Shown: positions 40,716 through 49,821 of the stretch, one piece after another
Numbering within the stretch: the stretch's first letter is position 1
How the letters are laid out: each line of letters begins with the position of its first letter
Assembly: GCF_009755265.1 (NCBI RefSeq)
Contig: NZ_WPOO01000015.1
Coordinates: forward strand, 8,369 to 72,368
Direction: 5' to 3'
Length of the DNA: 64,000 nucleotides
From: Adlercreutzia rubneri
GTDB taxonomy: Bacteria; Actinomycetota; Coriobacteriia; Coriobacteriales; Eggerthellaceae
Translations under genes and position numbers: made by a program
The notes under the pieces: model-generated
The model's input: only the letters and a program-made list of their open reading frames with translations
Databases searched by the model: none
What the model was told of the DNA's origin: nothing

Positions 40716-41714
40716 ATGCGCGTAGCAGTGATTGGGGCCGGCAGCTGGGGAACGGCGTTGGCGCTCGTGCTGGCGGAAGCAGGCCACGAGGTGGTGCTCT
40801 GGGCCCGCACGCCCGAGGTGGCCCGTGCCATCAACGAGGAGCACCGCAACCCTCGGTACCTCTCGGACTACCGCCTTCCTTCCGCCATCCGCGCCACCGC
40901 CGACTACGCGTGTGCCTGCGAGGGCGCTGAGGCCGTGGTCATCGTGACGCCCTCGGCCGCCCTGCGCTCGGTGGCCGCCGACCTGCGAGAGCTCATTGCG
41001 CCTGCGACCCCCATCGTCATCTGCTCGAAGGGCGTGGAGGAAAAGACGGGCCTGCTTCCCATCGATACCTTCGCCGCCGAGCTGGGGAACGCCGGGCGCA
41101 TGGCGGTGCTGTCGGGCCCCACCCATGCCGAGGAGGTTATTTGTCGCAAGCCGTCGGCCGCGGTGGTGGCGTCGGCCGACGAGGGGACGGCGCTGTTCTT
41201 CCGCGACCTGTTCGCCACGCGGTTCTTCCGCACCTACACCTCCGACGACCCGGTCGGGGTGGAGCTGTGCGCCGCCTTCAAGAACGTCATCGCCATTGCC
41301 GTGGGCATCTCCTACGGCATGGGCTTCGGCGACAACACTGCGGCGATGCTGATCACCCGCGGTCTCGCCGAGATGAGCCGCATGGTGGTGGCCGCCGGGG
41401 GAGAGGCACTCACCTGCATGGGGCTCGGGGGCGCCGGCGACATGGTGGTCACCTGCATGTCGCAGCACTCGCGCAACCGGCGGTTCGGCGAGCAGTACGT
41501 GGCCCGCGGCCTTACCCTGGACGATTTCACGGCGCAGACCCACATGGTGGTGGAAGGGGCCATCGCCTGCAAGACCCTGGCCACGCTCGAGGCCCGCTAC
41601 GGGGTCGATTTGCCTCTGACTGATACGGTGCGCAGCGTCGTGTGGGAAGGGGTGAACCCGCGCGAGGCCGCGGCCGCCCTCATCGATCGGCCGCTGAAGA
41701 GCGAGTTCTACTAG
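40716..41714 (+). CDS. gpsA: Glycerol-3-phosphate dehydrogenase (NAD(P)+)
   Basis: Makes glycerol-3-phosphate for phospholipid synthesis. 332 residues. VAVIGAGSWGTALALVL binds the nucleotide, LSGPTHAEEV and AAFKNVIAIAVGIS (catalytic Lys) follow, and NRRFGEQ is near residue 255. The start is the ATG at 40716 behind AGAGAGGA; an earlier in-frame ATG lies before repeat copy D and is rejected. Confidence 0.96.
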   Translation: MRVAVIGAGSWGTALALVLAEAGHEVVLWARTPEVARAINEEHRNPRYLSDYRLPSAIRATADYACACEGAEAVVIVTPSAALRSVAADLRELIAPATPIVICSKGVEEKTGLLPIDTFAAELGNAGRMAVLSGPTHAEEVICRKPSAAVVASADEGTALFFRDLFATRFFRTYTSDDPVGVELCAAFKNVIAIAVGISYGMGFGDNTAAMLITRGLAEMSRMVVAAGGEALTCMGLGGAGDMVVTCMSQHSRNRRFGEQYVARGLTLDDFTAQTHMVVEGAIACKTLATLEARYGVDLPLTDTVRSVVWEGVNPREAAAALIDRPLKSEFY

Positions 41715-41746
41715 AGCGATCTTTCAGGTTGTCCGGCCTTTAACGC

Positions 41747-41853
41747 CGGGACGGGGGTGCCGTGCTCAAACAGCGGTCTATGGCACTTCTCGTCTGGGGG
41801 TTCGGGCCTTTCCGTTTGCCATAGACCGAACTGCGCGCGGCACCCCCGCCCCG
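41747..41853 (+). repeat. Structured intergenic element, copy F (divergent subtype)
   Basis: Outer helix 41747-41765 with 41833-41853 (CGGGACGGGGGTGCCG and its complement, one A-C mismatch). The core is shortened to GTGCTCAAACAGCGG and CCGAACTGCGCGCGG. The inner hairpin pairs CGGTCTATGGCA perfectly with TGCCATAGACCG. It shares GTGCTCAA and TGCGCGCGG with copy E. Confidence 0.75.
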
Positions 41854-41938
41854 AATCTCGGGTTTGCTTCGTAAAATACGAGCGATTGCCTTAAGATTTC
41901 GCCAGGTAAACGGGGTGCATACATGGTCGCAACCGTCG

Positions 41939-41978
41939 GGCCTTCCCGCTTTCACGAGGACGGGAAGGCCTTATTGTT
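41939..41978 (+). terminator. Rho-independent terminator downstream of gpsA
   Basis: A perfect 10-bp stem GGCCTTCCCG/CGGGAAGGCC followed by TTATTGTTG. Confidence 0.75.
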
Positions 41979-42170
41979 GTCATCAGCCGAGCGGAAGGGC
42001 GGAAATCCGGGCAACCGGGCGCCCGTACCGCGAGGTCCTTGACAACCAATTCGAGCTTTCCGTCGCACCGTCTCCTGCGTGAACCCTCCTCTCTCCTCTC
42101 TCAAAACCCTCGCGGCGGAAACGATTTCCATGCGCACGTTATCCCCTTCTCCTCCGTGCGTACTGAGCAA

Positions 42171-42206
42171 AGCTCCTCCGGTTCCCCTGCCGGAGGAGCT
42201 TTTTTA
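42171..42206 (+). terminator. Strong terminator, possible end of a small RNA
   Basis: AGCTCCTCCGG pairs perfectly with CCGGAGGAGCT (11 bp) and runs into TTTTTT. No gene precedes it within 190 bases, so it either backs up the gpsA terminator or ends an unrecognised small RNA. Confidence 0.8.
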
Positions 42207-42262
42207 TGGGCATCTCTTTGCGGCCGCGCCTCGTTTTCCCCTTGTCGTATGCCGTTTTCGCC

Positions 42263-42291
42263 TTGCAGTTTCCCCTCTGATGACGTACTGT
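42263..42291 (+). promoter_or_regulatory. Promoter of the second kinase/lipoprotein pair
   Basis: TTGCAG at 42263-42268, a 17-base spacer and TACTGT at 42286-42291, 41 bases before the kinase start. Confidence 0.6.
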
Positions 42292-42331
42292 TAAGCAAGC
42301 AAATTTCGAAGGGGAAGGGTGCGCCGCCGCT

Positions 42332-44890
42332 ATGAAGACGACCGAGAACGCCGTCCGGGATCGGAAGGGCTTCGCGCGCCTGACCTTGGTCATCGTGCTC
42401 ATCTTTGCGGTCATGGGGGCCTCTATCTGGGCCGTCTCGAAGAAGACCTCCGACGACATGGCCGATGCCGCCATTCTGAACCTCAACGAGAACTTGAACC
42501 TCATGGAAAGCACGGTGGAGGCCATTCAGGACAGCGAGGCGCAGTTCCAACGGCTTTTGGCCACCGAGCTGGCCGCTGCGGGCGATCCGGCCGCCGCTGT
42601 GGAGCGCTTGGGCAAAAGCGATGCCGCCGCGCTCATCTCCGTCGTGCCCCAGGGGGCCGACGTCGGCGTCTCCAACGACGGCGCCCCCTTCGATCCGGCG
42701 TCGCTCGATTTCAGCGGCGGGGGAGCCATCGGGGGGCTGCCCGTCTCCCAGGCCTATGTGAACGCCGAGGGCAGCTGGGCTTACACGGTGAAGTGTCCCA
42801 TCGAGCGCGACGGCGTCCCCATCGCCGAGCTGTACACCGAGTACACCTTCGATGCCATCGACCAGTCGCTGCCCCAGGGCTTCTACGGCCAGCGGGCCGT
42901 GCTCTATCTCATGGACGCCGCCACGGAGCGCTTCGTGCTGAAGCCCGAGGGCATGGGCGAGCGTGATGCGGGGCATGTGAATCTGGAGGACTTCTACCGG
43001 GCCAACAACATCACTGACCCGGCCATTCTCGCCATGGTGGAAGACGGCATCGCGAACCGCGAGAACATCATGTTCGCCCATAAGGTGAAGGGCACTGAGG
43101 CCCTGTGCTATTTGTGGTCCATCGGAGATGGCACCACCTATCTGGTGGGCTATGTGCCCATGGAGGCCATCCAGCGCGAGGCCCAGGCGGTGAACGTCGC
43201 TCTGGTCATGGTGGCTTCCATCACGATTGCGGCCTTCTGCCTGTGCGTCATCCTCTACGGCTTCAACCGGCGCAAGCAGGCCCGGGCCCAGCGGGCACGG
43301 GAGGAGGAACGCGCGCTGCACGCCGAGCAGCTCGCCCAGGCGCTTCGGGCGGCCGAGGTGGCCAACGAGTCGAAGTCGGCCTTCCTTGCCAACATGTCCC
43401 ACGACATCCGCACCCCTATGAACGCCGTGCTTGGCTTCACCACCATCATCGAGAAGGAGGCCGACAACCCCGCGAAGGTGCGCGACTGCGCCGGCAAGAT
43501 CATGGCCTCGGGGCGCCATCTGCTCGACCTCATCAACGACGTGCTGGACATCTCGAAGATCGAGAGCGGCAAAGCGTCGCTCACCTTGGCGGAGTTCGAT
43601 TTGGGCGACTCTCTGGCGGCGGCGGAATCCATCATCGCGCCCATGGCCCGGGACAAGGGGCAGACGTTCTGCGCGGAGATCCGCTCTGTCCGCCACGAGC
43701 GCCTCATCGGCGACGAGACGCACCTCAACCAAATTCTGCTGAACTTGCTGTCGAATGCCGTGAAGTACACCCCGGAGGGCGGTCGCATCTGGCTGCGCTT
43801 CATCGGGCTTCCGGCGCATTCCAACGCACTGGAGCATCTGCGCATCGAGGTTGAGGACGATGGCTACGGCATGACGCCGGAGTTCCTTAAGACCATCTTC
43901 GACTCGTTCACGCGCGCCGAGAACTCCACCACCAACAAAGTGCAGGGCACGGGGCTCGGCATGTCCATCACCAAGAGCCTCGTCGACCTCATGGGCGGTA
44001 CCATCGAGGTGGAAAGCGAGGTGGGGAAGGGGTCGTTGTTCCGGGTCGATCTGGAGCTGCGCATCCCCGAGGAGCAGGCTGCCGGATACTTCTGGGAGCG
44101 CGCCGGCATCAAGGGCATGCTCGTGGCGGACGCCTCGCCTGCGGCGCACGGGGCCATCGCCGAGTTCATGGAGGGCACGGGCGTGGAAGTGGACGGGGCG
44201 GCCAGTGCCGATGCGGCTCGCAAGCTGGTGGAGGCGCGCGGCAGCTACGACGTGGTGCTCGTCGGCGTCCCGTGGCTTAATGACGCCGCCGTGCGCGCGG
44301 CCGACGACCTGCGGGCGAGCGCGGAGACGCCGCTTCTGTTCATGCTCGAGCACACCTTCGACCAAGACGACGATGTGGTGCTGCCGCAAGGCGCGGCGGT
44401 GCTGACCAAGCCCTTCTTCCCCTCCATGCTGAAGCAGAAGATCGAGACCGTGCGCGGCGTGGGCACTGACGAGGACGACGATCTGGCCCAGGTACTTTCC
44501 GGCAAGCACTTCCTCGCCGCCGAGGACAATTTCCTCAACGCCGGCATCCTCACGGATCTGCTGGAGATGGAGGGCGCCACGGTGGAGATCGTCGAGAACG
44601 GCAAGCTGGCCGTCGAGCGCTTCGAGCGCTGCGAGCCCGGCGAGTTCGACGCCATCCTCATGGACGTGCAGATGCCAGTCATGAACGGGCATGCGGCCGC
44701 CCAGGCCATCCGGGCGCTCGCGCGGGCGGATGCGGCGACTATTCCCATCTTCGCCATGACCGCCGATGCCTTCGTGGAAGACGAGAAGGCGGCGCTGGCC
44801 GCCGGCATGAACGCCCATGTGGCGAAGCCCTTGGAGATAGACGAGCTGCGGCGCGCCGTCGACCGCTTCGTCGAGAAAGGACGATCATGA
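42332..44890 (+). CDS. Hybrid sensor histidine kinase with degenerate and intact receivers (second of two)
   Basis: 852-residue membrane kinase. Spans at about 12-32 and 288-312 enclose an extracellular sensor region. HisKA has FLANMSHDIRTPMNAVLGF; the ATPase domain has NLLSNAVKYTPEGG, VEDDGYGM and GTGLGMSITKS. A first receiver-like domain (about 590-705) lacks the phosphoacceptor: where VLMD is expected it reads VLVGVPW. The second receiver (about 725-850) is intact, with AAEDNFLNA and ILMDVQMPVMNGHAA. The gene overlaps the next by four bases. Same design as the pair at 28.0-31.7 kb but longer by one receiver. Confidence 0.9.
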   Translation: MKTTENAVRDRKGFARLTLVIVLIFAVMGASIWAVSKKTSDDMADAAILNLNENLNLMESTVEAIQDSEAQFQRLLATELAAAGDPAAAVERLGKSDAAALISVVPQGADVGVSNDGAPFDPASLDFSGGGAIGGLPVSQAYVNAEGSWAYTVKCPIERDGVPIAELYTEYTFDAIDQSLPQGFYGQRAVLYLMDAATERFVLKPEGMGERDAGHVNLEDFYRANNITDPAILAMVEDGIANRENIMFAHKVKGTEALCYLWSIGDGTTYLVGYVPMEAIQREAQAVNVALVMVASITIAAFCLCVILYGFNRRKQARAQRAREEERALHAEQLAQALRAAEVANESKSAFLANMSHDIRTPMNAVLGFTTIIEKEADNPAKVRDCAGKIMASGRHLLDLINDVLDISKIESGKASLTLAEFDLGDSLAAAESIIAPMARDKGQTFCAEIRSVRHERLIGDETHLNQILLNLLSNAVKYTPEGGRIWLRFIGLPAHSNALEHLRIEVEDDGYGMTPEFLKTIFDSFTRAENSTTNKVQGTGLGMSITKSLVDLMGGTIEVESEVGKGSLFRVDLELRIPEEQAAGYFWERAGIKGMLVADASPAAHGAIAEFMEGTGVEVDGAASADAARKLVEARGSYDVVLVGVPWLNDAAVRAADDLRASAETPLLFMLEHTFDQDDDVVLPQGAAVLTKPFFPSMLKQKIETVRGVGTDEDDDLAQVLSGKHFLAAEDNFLNAGILTDLLEMEGATVEIVENGKLAVERFERCEPGEFDAILMDVQMPVMNGHAAAQAIRALARADAATIPIFAMTADAFVEDEKAALAAGMNAHVAKPLEIDELRRAVDRFVEKGRS

Positions 44891-46203
44891 GACCTATCGC
44901 GAGCAAGCGCGTCCGCAAGGGGGCCGTGGCAGTCGTCGCGCTCGTCGGCGCTCTGGTGCTCGGAGCCTGCAGCACCTCGGCGCCGGCGGAGAATTTGGCC
45001 GTGCAGGATGTCGACGAGGAGAGGACGGTGAACTTCTTCAGCCCCATGGAGAAGATCAGCCCCGACACCGAGAACACGGCCCGCACGGCCAGCGACCTGA
45101 CGATCGCCATGGCGGAGGAGCGGCTCGGGCTCACGCTGGCCTATCACACCTACACGGCCGAGAACTACCAGGACAAGACCTACGACGAGGTGTGCCTGGA
45201 GCGGGCCCGCAATAATTCGGACGATCTGTACCTGCTGAACACCGACACCATCGTGACCCTCGGGTCGGAGGGGCACCTCGCCGACTTGTCGGGGCTTTCC
45301 TGCGCCCAGAACCTGCGGGAGGTGGTGCGCACGGCCAACACGGTCGACGGCAAGCTCGTGGCCATTCCCCAAGAGGTGGTGGCCTACGGCCTGTTCGTGA
45401 ACAAGGATATCTTCGACGAATGCGAGCTTTCGCTGCCGAACACGCCCGAGGAGTTTCTGGAATGCTGCCGGGTTCTCAAAGAGAAGGGCTATGAGACGCC
45501 CGTCGGCGCCAACCGCTGGTGGCTGGAGACCTTCGTTTTCGCCCAGGCCTACGCCGATCTGTACAACGGAGGAGATGTGGCCGCCGAGGTGCAGGCTCTC
45601 AACGCCGGCGAGACCCGTTACAGCGACTACATGCGCCCCGGATTCGAGTTCTTGAAGACGCTGATCGGCCTCGGCTACGTCGACGCCGAGAACGCGCTGG
45701 TGAGCGAGGCCTTCGAGGGGGCCGGCGAGGGCGAGGACTTCATGGCGGGAACGTGCCCCATCGTCATGGCCTACTGGGGCGCGGCCAACACCGATACCGC
45801 CTACGGCAGCCCCTCATTCGATATGGAGGTTATCGGCTTCCCGAGCGCGCGCGGCCAGATGCCCGTGCTCTCCATGACCGGATGCGCCGTGGGCGAGCGG
45901 GCCGAGCACCGCGACGAGGCTCTCAAGGTGGTGGACGTCATCTGCTCGGACGAGGCCCTGCAGCTGTACGCCGAGACCAACCGCGTTATCTCGCCTTCGA
46001 AGAACGTGGAAGTGGATTGCGCCGAGCCGCTTCGCCCCTTGAACGATTTGGTGCAGGCCGATACCTACGTGCTCGCCTCGAACGCGGGTATGGACGTGGA
46101 ACAGTGGGGCAATGTGTGCCTCATCGTGCGCGATTTGCTCGGTGGGGCGACCGTTGACGAGTGCATGGCGAAGCTGGACGCCCTGCAGGACGCGGCGGCC
46201 TGA
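44887..46203 (+). CDS. Solute-binding lipoprotein, partner of the second kinase
   Basis: 438 residues with a Sec lipoprotein signal: basic start, hydrophobic core, LGAC near residue 22. The body matches family 1 solute-binding proteins, e.g. EVVAYGLFVNKDIFDECELS, CPIVMAYWGAANTDT and the late helix LNDLVQADTYVL. The ATGA overlap with the kinase gene implies coupled translation. There is no transporter gene beside it, as in the first pair. Confidence 0.85.
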   Translation: MRPIASKRVRKGAVAVVALVGALVLGACSTSAPAENLAVQDVDEERTVNFFSPMEKISPDTENTARTASDLTIAMAEERLGLTLAYHTYTAENYQDKTYDEVCLERARNNSDDLYLLNTDTIVTLGSEGHLADLSGLSCAQNLREVVRTANTVDGKLVAIPQEVVAYGLFVNKDIFDECELSLPNTPEEFLECCRVLKEKGYETPVGANRWWLETFVFAQAYADLYNGGDVAAEVQALNAGETRYSDYMRPGFEFLKTLIGLGYVDAENALVSEAFEGAGEGEDFMAGTCPIVMAYWGAANTDTAYGSPSFDMEVIGFPSARGQMPVLSMTGCAVGERAEHRDEALKVVDVICSDEALQLYAETNRVISPSKNVEVDCAEPLRPLNDLVQADTYVLASNAGMDVEQWGNVCLIVRDLLGGATVDECMAKLDALQDAAA

Positions 46204-46263
46204 TCGACCTGTCCGCGCTCTCGGACGCTACGGGGTCTCGGCTTGCCCCGGCGCCTGGGAGCG

Positions 46264-46731
46264 CTACCTGGTGAGAGGCTGCTGCTCTAGTTTCAGGAGG
46301 GCGGCGTTGATGTCGTCGGTGGGCTTGCCGGTGGCGGTGACGATGCGGTGCGTTGGTACGAGCAGGGGAGTGGGGCAGGCGCGCAGGGCGGCTCCGACGG
46401 AGCGGAAGGAGCCGGGGCGGCCCAGGGTCTCGGCGAGGGCGCGGGCCGTGGTCGTGTGCCCGTAGGGGATGTTCGCCGCGGCCTTCCATACCTCCTGCTG
46501 GAAGGCGCTGCCCTCGGGGCGCATGGGAACGGTGAACGCCGATCGCTGGCCGGCGAGGTAGGCCATGATCTGGTTGGCGGCCTCGGTGGTGAGCGCTGTG
46601 GGCTGCCGGTCGCCGGGGAGGTTCTGCTCGCCGAAGCTGACGGCGGTTACGGCGGTGCCGTCGGCGGCGATGGTGACGGGCCCGAACTTCGTCGGATAGG
46701 TGAAGAAGGTGCTGCGAGTCGTGCTGGGCAT
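46264..46731 (-). CDS. Alkyltransferase-like protein lacking the catalytic cysteine (MGMT fold)
   Basis: 155-residue member of the O6-alkylguanine DNA alkyltransferase fold. The DNA-binding segment QQEVWKAAANIPYGHTTTA (winged helix) and the active-site strand are clear, but the catalytic PCHR motif reads PTHR (LLVPTHRIV): Thr replaces the acceptor Cys. Such ATL proteins bind alkylated bases and hand them to nucleotide excision repair instead of demethylating them. Loss of function is the alternative. The start at 46731 follows GAGGAC; a longer upstream frame is not family-like. It is convergent with the lipoprotein gene and divergent from rpe. Confidence 0.85.
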   Translation of the reverse strand: MPSTTRSTFFTYPTKFGPVTIAADGTAVTAVSFGEQNLPGDRQPTALTTEAANQIMAYLAGQRSAFTVPMRPEGSAFQQEVWKAAANIPYGHTTTARALAETLGRPGSFRSVGAALRACPTPLLVPTHRIVTATGKPTDDINAALLKLEQQPLTR

Positions 46732-46916
46732 GGGTGTCCTCGCTCTCGTCGGAAGGCGTCGGCGCCCCATCGGGGCGCGGGCGCATCTGCGGGGCCGGCC
46801 GTGGGCGTCGGGCCGCTCCGTGCAGGTTTGCCGCTGATGGCCATTATAGGCCGTCGGAGCACCGTCGTCGCGGTAGAATGTCGCCATCGGAAAGCCGCGA
46901 GATGAGGATGCGTCCT

Positions 46917-47627
46917 ATGTACCAACCTGTGAAAATCGCCCCGTCTATCTTGTCCGCCGATTTCATGAACCTCGGGCAGGACATTCGCATGATCGAGGAG
47001 GGCGGCGCCGCCTTCGTCCATATCGACGTCATGGATGGCCACTTCGTGCCGAACCTCACCATGGGTGTGCCGCTCTTGAAGCAGCTCAAGCCCGCCACGA
47101 ACCTTCTGTGCGACGTGCACCTCATGATCGACAATCCGCTGGACGAGCTGCCCTGGTTCATTGACGCCGGCGCCGACCTTTTGAACGTGCACGTGGAGGC
47201 GCTGGACGAGGCCGATCTGGCGCGGGCCATCGCCCAGATCCACGAGGCGGGCCTTCTGGCGGCGGCGGCCTTAAAGCCCAAGACGCCCGTGAGCGCGCTT
47301 TCGCCGGTCATCGCCGAGCTGGACATGGCGCTCGTCATGTCGGTGGAGCCGGGCTTTTCCGGGCAAAGCTACATCGCGGGGTCCGATTTGAAGGTGGCCG
47401 AGGTGGTGCAGATGGCGCGGGCGGCCGGCAACGAGGAGCTGCTCATCCAGGTGGATGGCGGCATCGGTCTGGCCACGGCGCCGCTTGTGGCCGCCGCCGG
47501 GGCTGATGTGCTCGTCTGCGGCAACGCCGTGTTCAAGGCCGACGACCCGCGGGCGGCCATTGGCGCCGTGAAGGGCGCGGCCGATGAGGCCCGCGAGGCT
47601 GCCTTGGCCCGTGGCCAATGGAATTAA
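46917..47627 (+). CDS. rpe: Ribulose-phosphate 3-epimerase
   Basis: TIM-barrel enzyme of the pentose phosphate pathway. 236 residues. KIAPSILSADFMNLGQDI, HIDVMDGHFVPNLTMG (metal-binding His/Asp), CDVHLMIDNPLDE, MSVEPGFSGQSYI and QVDGGIG are all in place. I start at the ATG at 46917, with GAGGA eight bases upstream. It precedes the cysteine desulfurase by 17 bases. Confidence 0.95.
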   Translation: MYQPVKIAPSILSADFMNLGQDIRMIEEGGAAFVHIDVMDGHFVPNLTMGVPLLKQLKPATNLLCDVHLMIDNPLDELPWFIDAGADLLNVHVEALDEADLARAIAQIHEAGLLAAAALKPKTPVSALSPVIAELDMALVMSVEPGFSGQSYIAGSDLKVAEVVQMARAAGNEELLIQVDGGIGLATAPLVAAAGADVLVCGNAVFKADDPRAAIGAVKGAADEAREAALARGQWN

Positions 47628-47644
47628 GAGGAAGAAGAAGCGCG

Positions 47645-48943
47645 ATGAGCAACACCGAGGAAAACCTTGCGGCCGTCGAGCGCGAATTGGCGGCCGATGT
47701 GGCCATGGCCGAGGGGCGCGCCGATGCCGAGGACGCCACCCTGCCCGAGCCGGCGGCGGGCTTCATCTACCTGGACTACGCCGCCACCGCCCCCCTGTGC
47801 GCCGAGGCGGCCGGTGCCATGGCGCCCTTCCAGGTGCCCGGGCCTGCGAACTTGGCCGTGAATGCCAATGCCAACGCCCTGTACGGGGTGGGGCGCGCCG
47901 CCTTCGACCTTCTGGAAAGCGCCCGGCGCCGCGCGGCCCGGGCCCTGGGCGCCCGGCGCCCCGATGAGATCGTCTTCACCTCCGGCGCCACCGAGGCCGA
48001 CGACGCGGCCATCCTCGGCCTTGTGCAGGCGGCTGCCGAGCAGCGGCGCCTTACCGGCCAGAAGGACCGCGCCCTGCACGTCATCACCTCCGCCATCGAG
48101 CACGATGCCGTGCTCGCGCCCTGCCGGCGCCTCGAGGGCGAGGGCGTGCTCGTCACCTACCTGCGCCCCAACCGCCAGGGCTTCATCGAGGCCTCGTCGC
48201 TGGCCGAGGCGCTCACCGACGACACGGTGCTCGTCTCAGTGCAAGCGGCGAATTCCGAGGTGGGCGCCATCCAGCCCATCCGCGAGCTGGCGGCGCTGGC
48301 CCACGAGCGCGGCGCCCTCTTCCACACCGATGCCGTGCAGGCCCTGGGCAAGATGCCGCTCGATGTGCAGAAGCTCGGCGTGGATGCGGCTTCCTTCTCG
48401 GCCCACAAGATCGGCGGCCCCAAGGGCGTGGGCGCCCTGTACCTGAAGGCCCGCACTCCCTTCGCCCCCTACCTTTTGGGCGGCGGTCAGGAATCCGGTC
48501 GCCGCAGCGGCACCCAGAACGTCGCCGGCGTCACCGGCTTCGTCGCCGCCCTGGAGGCGGCCCAGGAAGCCGAGCCGGAGGAGTCCGCCCGCCTGCGCGC
48601 CCTGCGCGACCGCCTCTATGCGGCCATGGGCTCCATCGGCGGCATCCAGCCCACGGTGGAGGTGGATGCGGGCAGCCGCGACTTTCTCCCCAACATCGTC
48701 CACGGCCTGGCCGATGAGTGGGAGAGCGAGACCATGGTACTGCGCTTCGACCAGCTCGGCATCTGCGTCGCCGGCGGCAGCGCCTGCTCCAGCCACTCCC
48801 TGGAGCCGAGCCACGTCCTGCGCGCCATGGGCGTCACCGGAGATACGTCCTACAACGCCCTGCGCATCTCCATGGGAAGATACACCACCGAGGCCGATAT
48901 AGCGGCCTTCGAGAAGGCATTAAAGAAGGTACTAAACTGGTAA
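47645..48943 (+). CDS. Cysteine desulfurase, class V aminotransferase fold
   Basis: PLP enzyme releasing sulfur from cysteine for Fe-S clusters or tRNA thiolation. 432 residues. The PLP Lys is in SFSAHKIGGPKGVGALYL and the persulfide Cys in AGGSACSSHSLEPSHVLRAM; FTSGATEADDAAI is the usual cofactor site. The first about 45 residues before YLDYAATAPL are an acidic extension absent from IscS/NifS. No iscU is adjacent, so IscS-, NifS- or SufS-type assignment is open. It overlaps nothing; the PHP gene follows nine bases later. Confidence 0.9.
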   Translation: MSNTEENLAAVERELAADVAMAEGRADAEDATLPEPAAGFIYLDYAATAPLCAEAAGAMAPFQVPGPANLAVNANANALYGVGRAAFDLLESARRRAARALGARRPDEIVFTSGATEADDAAILGLVQAAAEQRRLTGQKDRALHVITSAIEHDAVLAPCRRLEGEGVLVTYLRPNRQGFIEASSLAEALTDDTVLVSVQAANSEVGAIQPIRELAALAHERGALFHTDAVQALGKMPLDVQKLGVDAASFSAHKIGGPKGVGALYLKARTPFAPYLLGGGQESGRRSGTQNVAGVTGFVAALEAAQEAEPEESARLRALRDRLYAAMGSIGGIQPTVEVDAGSRDFLPNIVHGLADEWESETMVLRFDQLGICVAGGSACSSHSLEPSHVLRAMGVTGDTSYNALRISMGRYTTEADIAAFEKALKKVLNW

Positions 48944-48952
48944 AGGAAGAGT

Positions 48953-49768
48953 ATGGAACTCGTAAACACCCATTGCCATTGCGTCTATTCCGGCCACGGC
49001 ACCGGAAGCATCGCCGAGTACGCCGACGCCGCCGCGGCCGCCGGCCTCACCACCCTCGCCTTCACCGAGCACTTCCCGCTCTCTGCGGCCTTCGACCCGG
49101 ACGAGTACCTCTCCATGAGGCCGCAGATGGTGAATGCCTACCTGGCCGAGATCGACGAGGCCCGCGCCCGGCACCCGCAGATCGAATTCGTCACCGGCAC
49201 CGAGATGGACTACCTCGGCGCCTTGGAGGACCGCCAGCTCACCGAGGAGGCCCTGGCCCCCTTCCGCTTCCGCCTTCTTTCGGTGCACTTCATCGACGGC
49301 TGGGCCTTCGACGATCCCGATCAGAAGGCCCGTTGGAAGGAGCCCGGGGCGCCGGACGCCATCTGGCGGCGCTACGGCGAGCTGTGGTGCGAGGCGGCAT
49401 CGAATGCGAGCCTGCCCTACGACGCCATGAGCCATCCGGATCTCGCGAAGAAGTTCGGCTATTACCCGAGTTTCAGCCTGGAGCGCCTCTACGACGAGAT
49501 GGCCGAGGCGGCGCGCGCCGGCGGCCGCATGGTGGAGGTGAACACGTCGGGCGGCTACTACGCCTGCACCGAAATGTTCCCGGCCCCGGGGCTGCTCGCC
49601 GCTTTCTGCCGCGCCGGCGTGCCCTGCACCGTGGGCTGCGACTCCCACGACCCGGCCAACGTGGCCCGGGACATCGAGCGGGCCTACGGGCTCATGTACG
49701 AGGCGGGCTACAGAAGCGTTACCGTCCCGACAGCCACAGGCGACCGTCGAAGCATTACCATCGAATAG
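48953..49768 (+). CDS. PHP-domain phosphatase, histidinol-phosphatase (HisK) type
   Basis: Metal-dependent phosphatase of the polymerase-and-histidinol-phosphatase family. 271 residues. NTHCHCVYSGHG begins the metal site; LAFTEHFPL, VTGTEMDYLG, SVHFIDGW, DAMSHPDLAKKFG and TVGCDSHDPANV provide the remaining His/Asp/Glu ligands. Histidinol phosphate is the likely substrate but no other his gene is near. An AAAGGAAGAG ribosome site precedes it. Confidence 0.85.
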   Translation: MELVNTHCHCVYSGHGTGSIAEYADAAAAAGLTTLAFTEHFPLSAAFDPDEYLSMRPQMVNAYLAEIDEARARHPQIEFVTGTEMDYLGALEDRQLTEEALAPFRFRLLSVHFIDGWAFDDPDQKARWKEPGAPDAIWRRYGELWCEAASNASLPYDAMSHPDLAKKFGYYPSFSLERLYDEMAEAARAGGRMVEVNTSGGYYACTEMFPAPGLLAAFCRAGVPCTVGCDSHDPANVARDIERAYGLMYEAGYRSVTVPTATGDRRSITIE

Positions 49769-49821
49769 GGTGCGTCCGCGATAGGGCGCGCCGATTCCGT
49801 TCCAAGAAAGAAGCTGATCAT

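Larger units (their letters stand above)
41715..42331. other. 617-base gap with repeat copy F, two terminators and a CU-rich stretch
   Basis: No coding frame is convincing. In order it holds repeat copy F (41747-41853), a terminator at 41939-41978, about 190 bases ending in a CU-rich run (42076-42110) with CCTCC motifs, a second strong terminator at 42171-42206, and the promoter of the second kinase gene. Confidence 0.7.
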
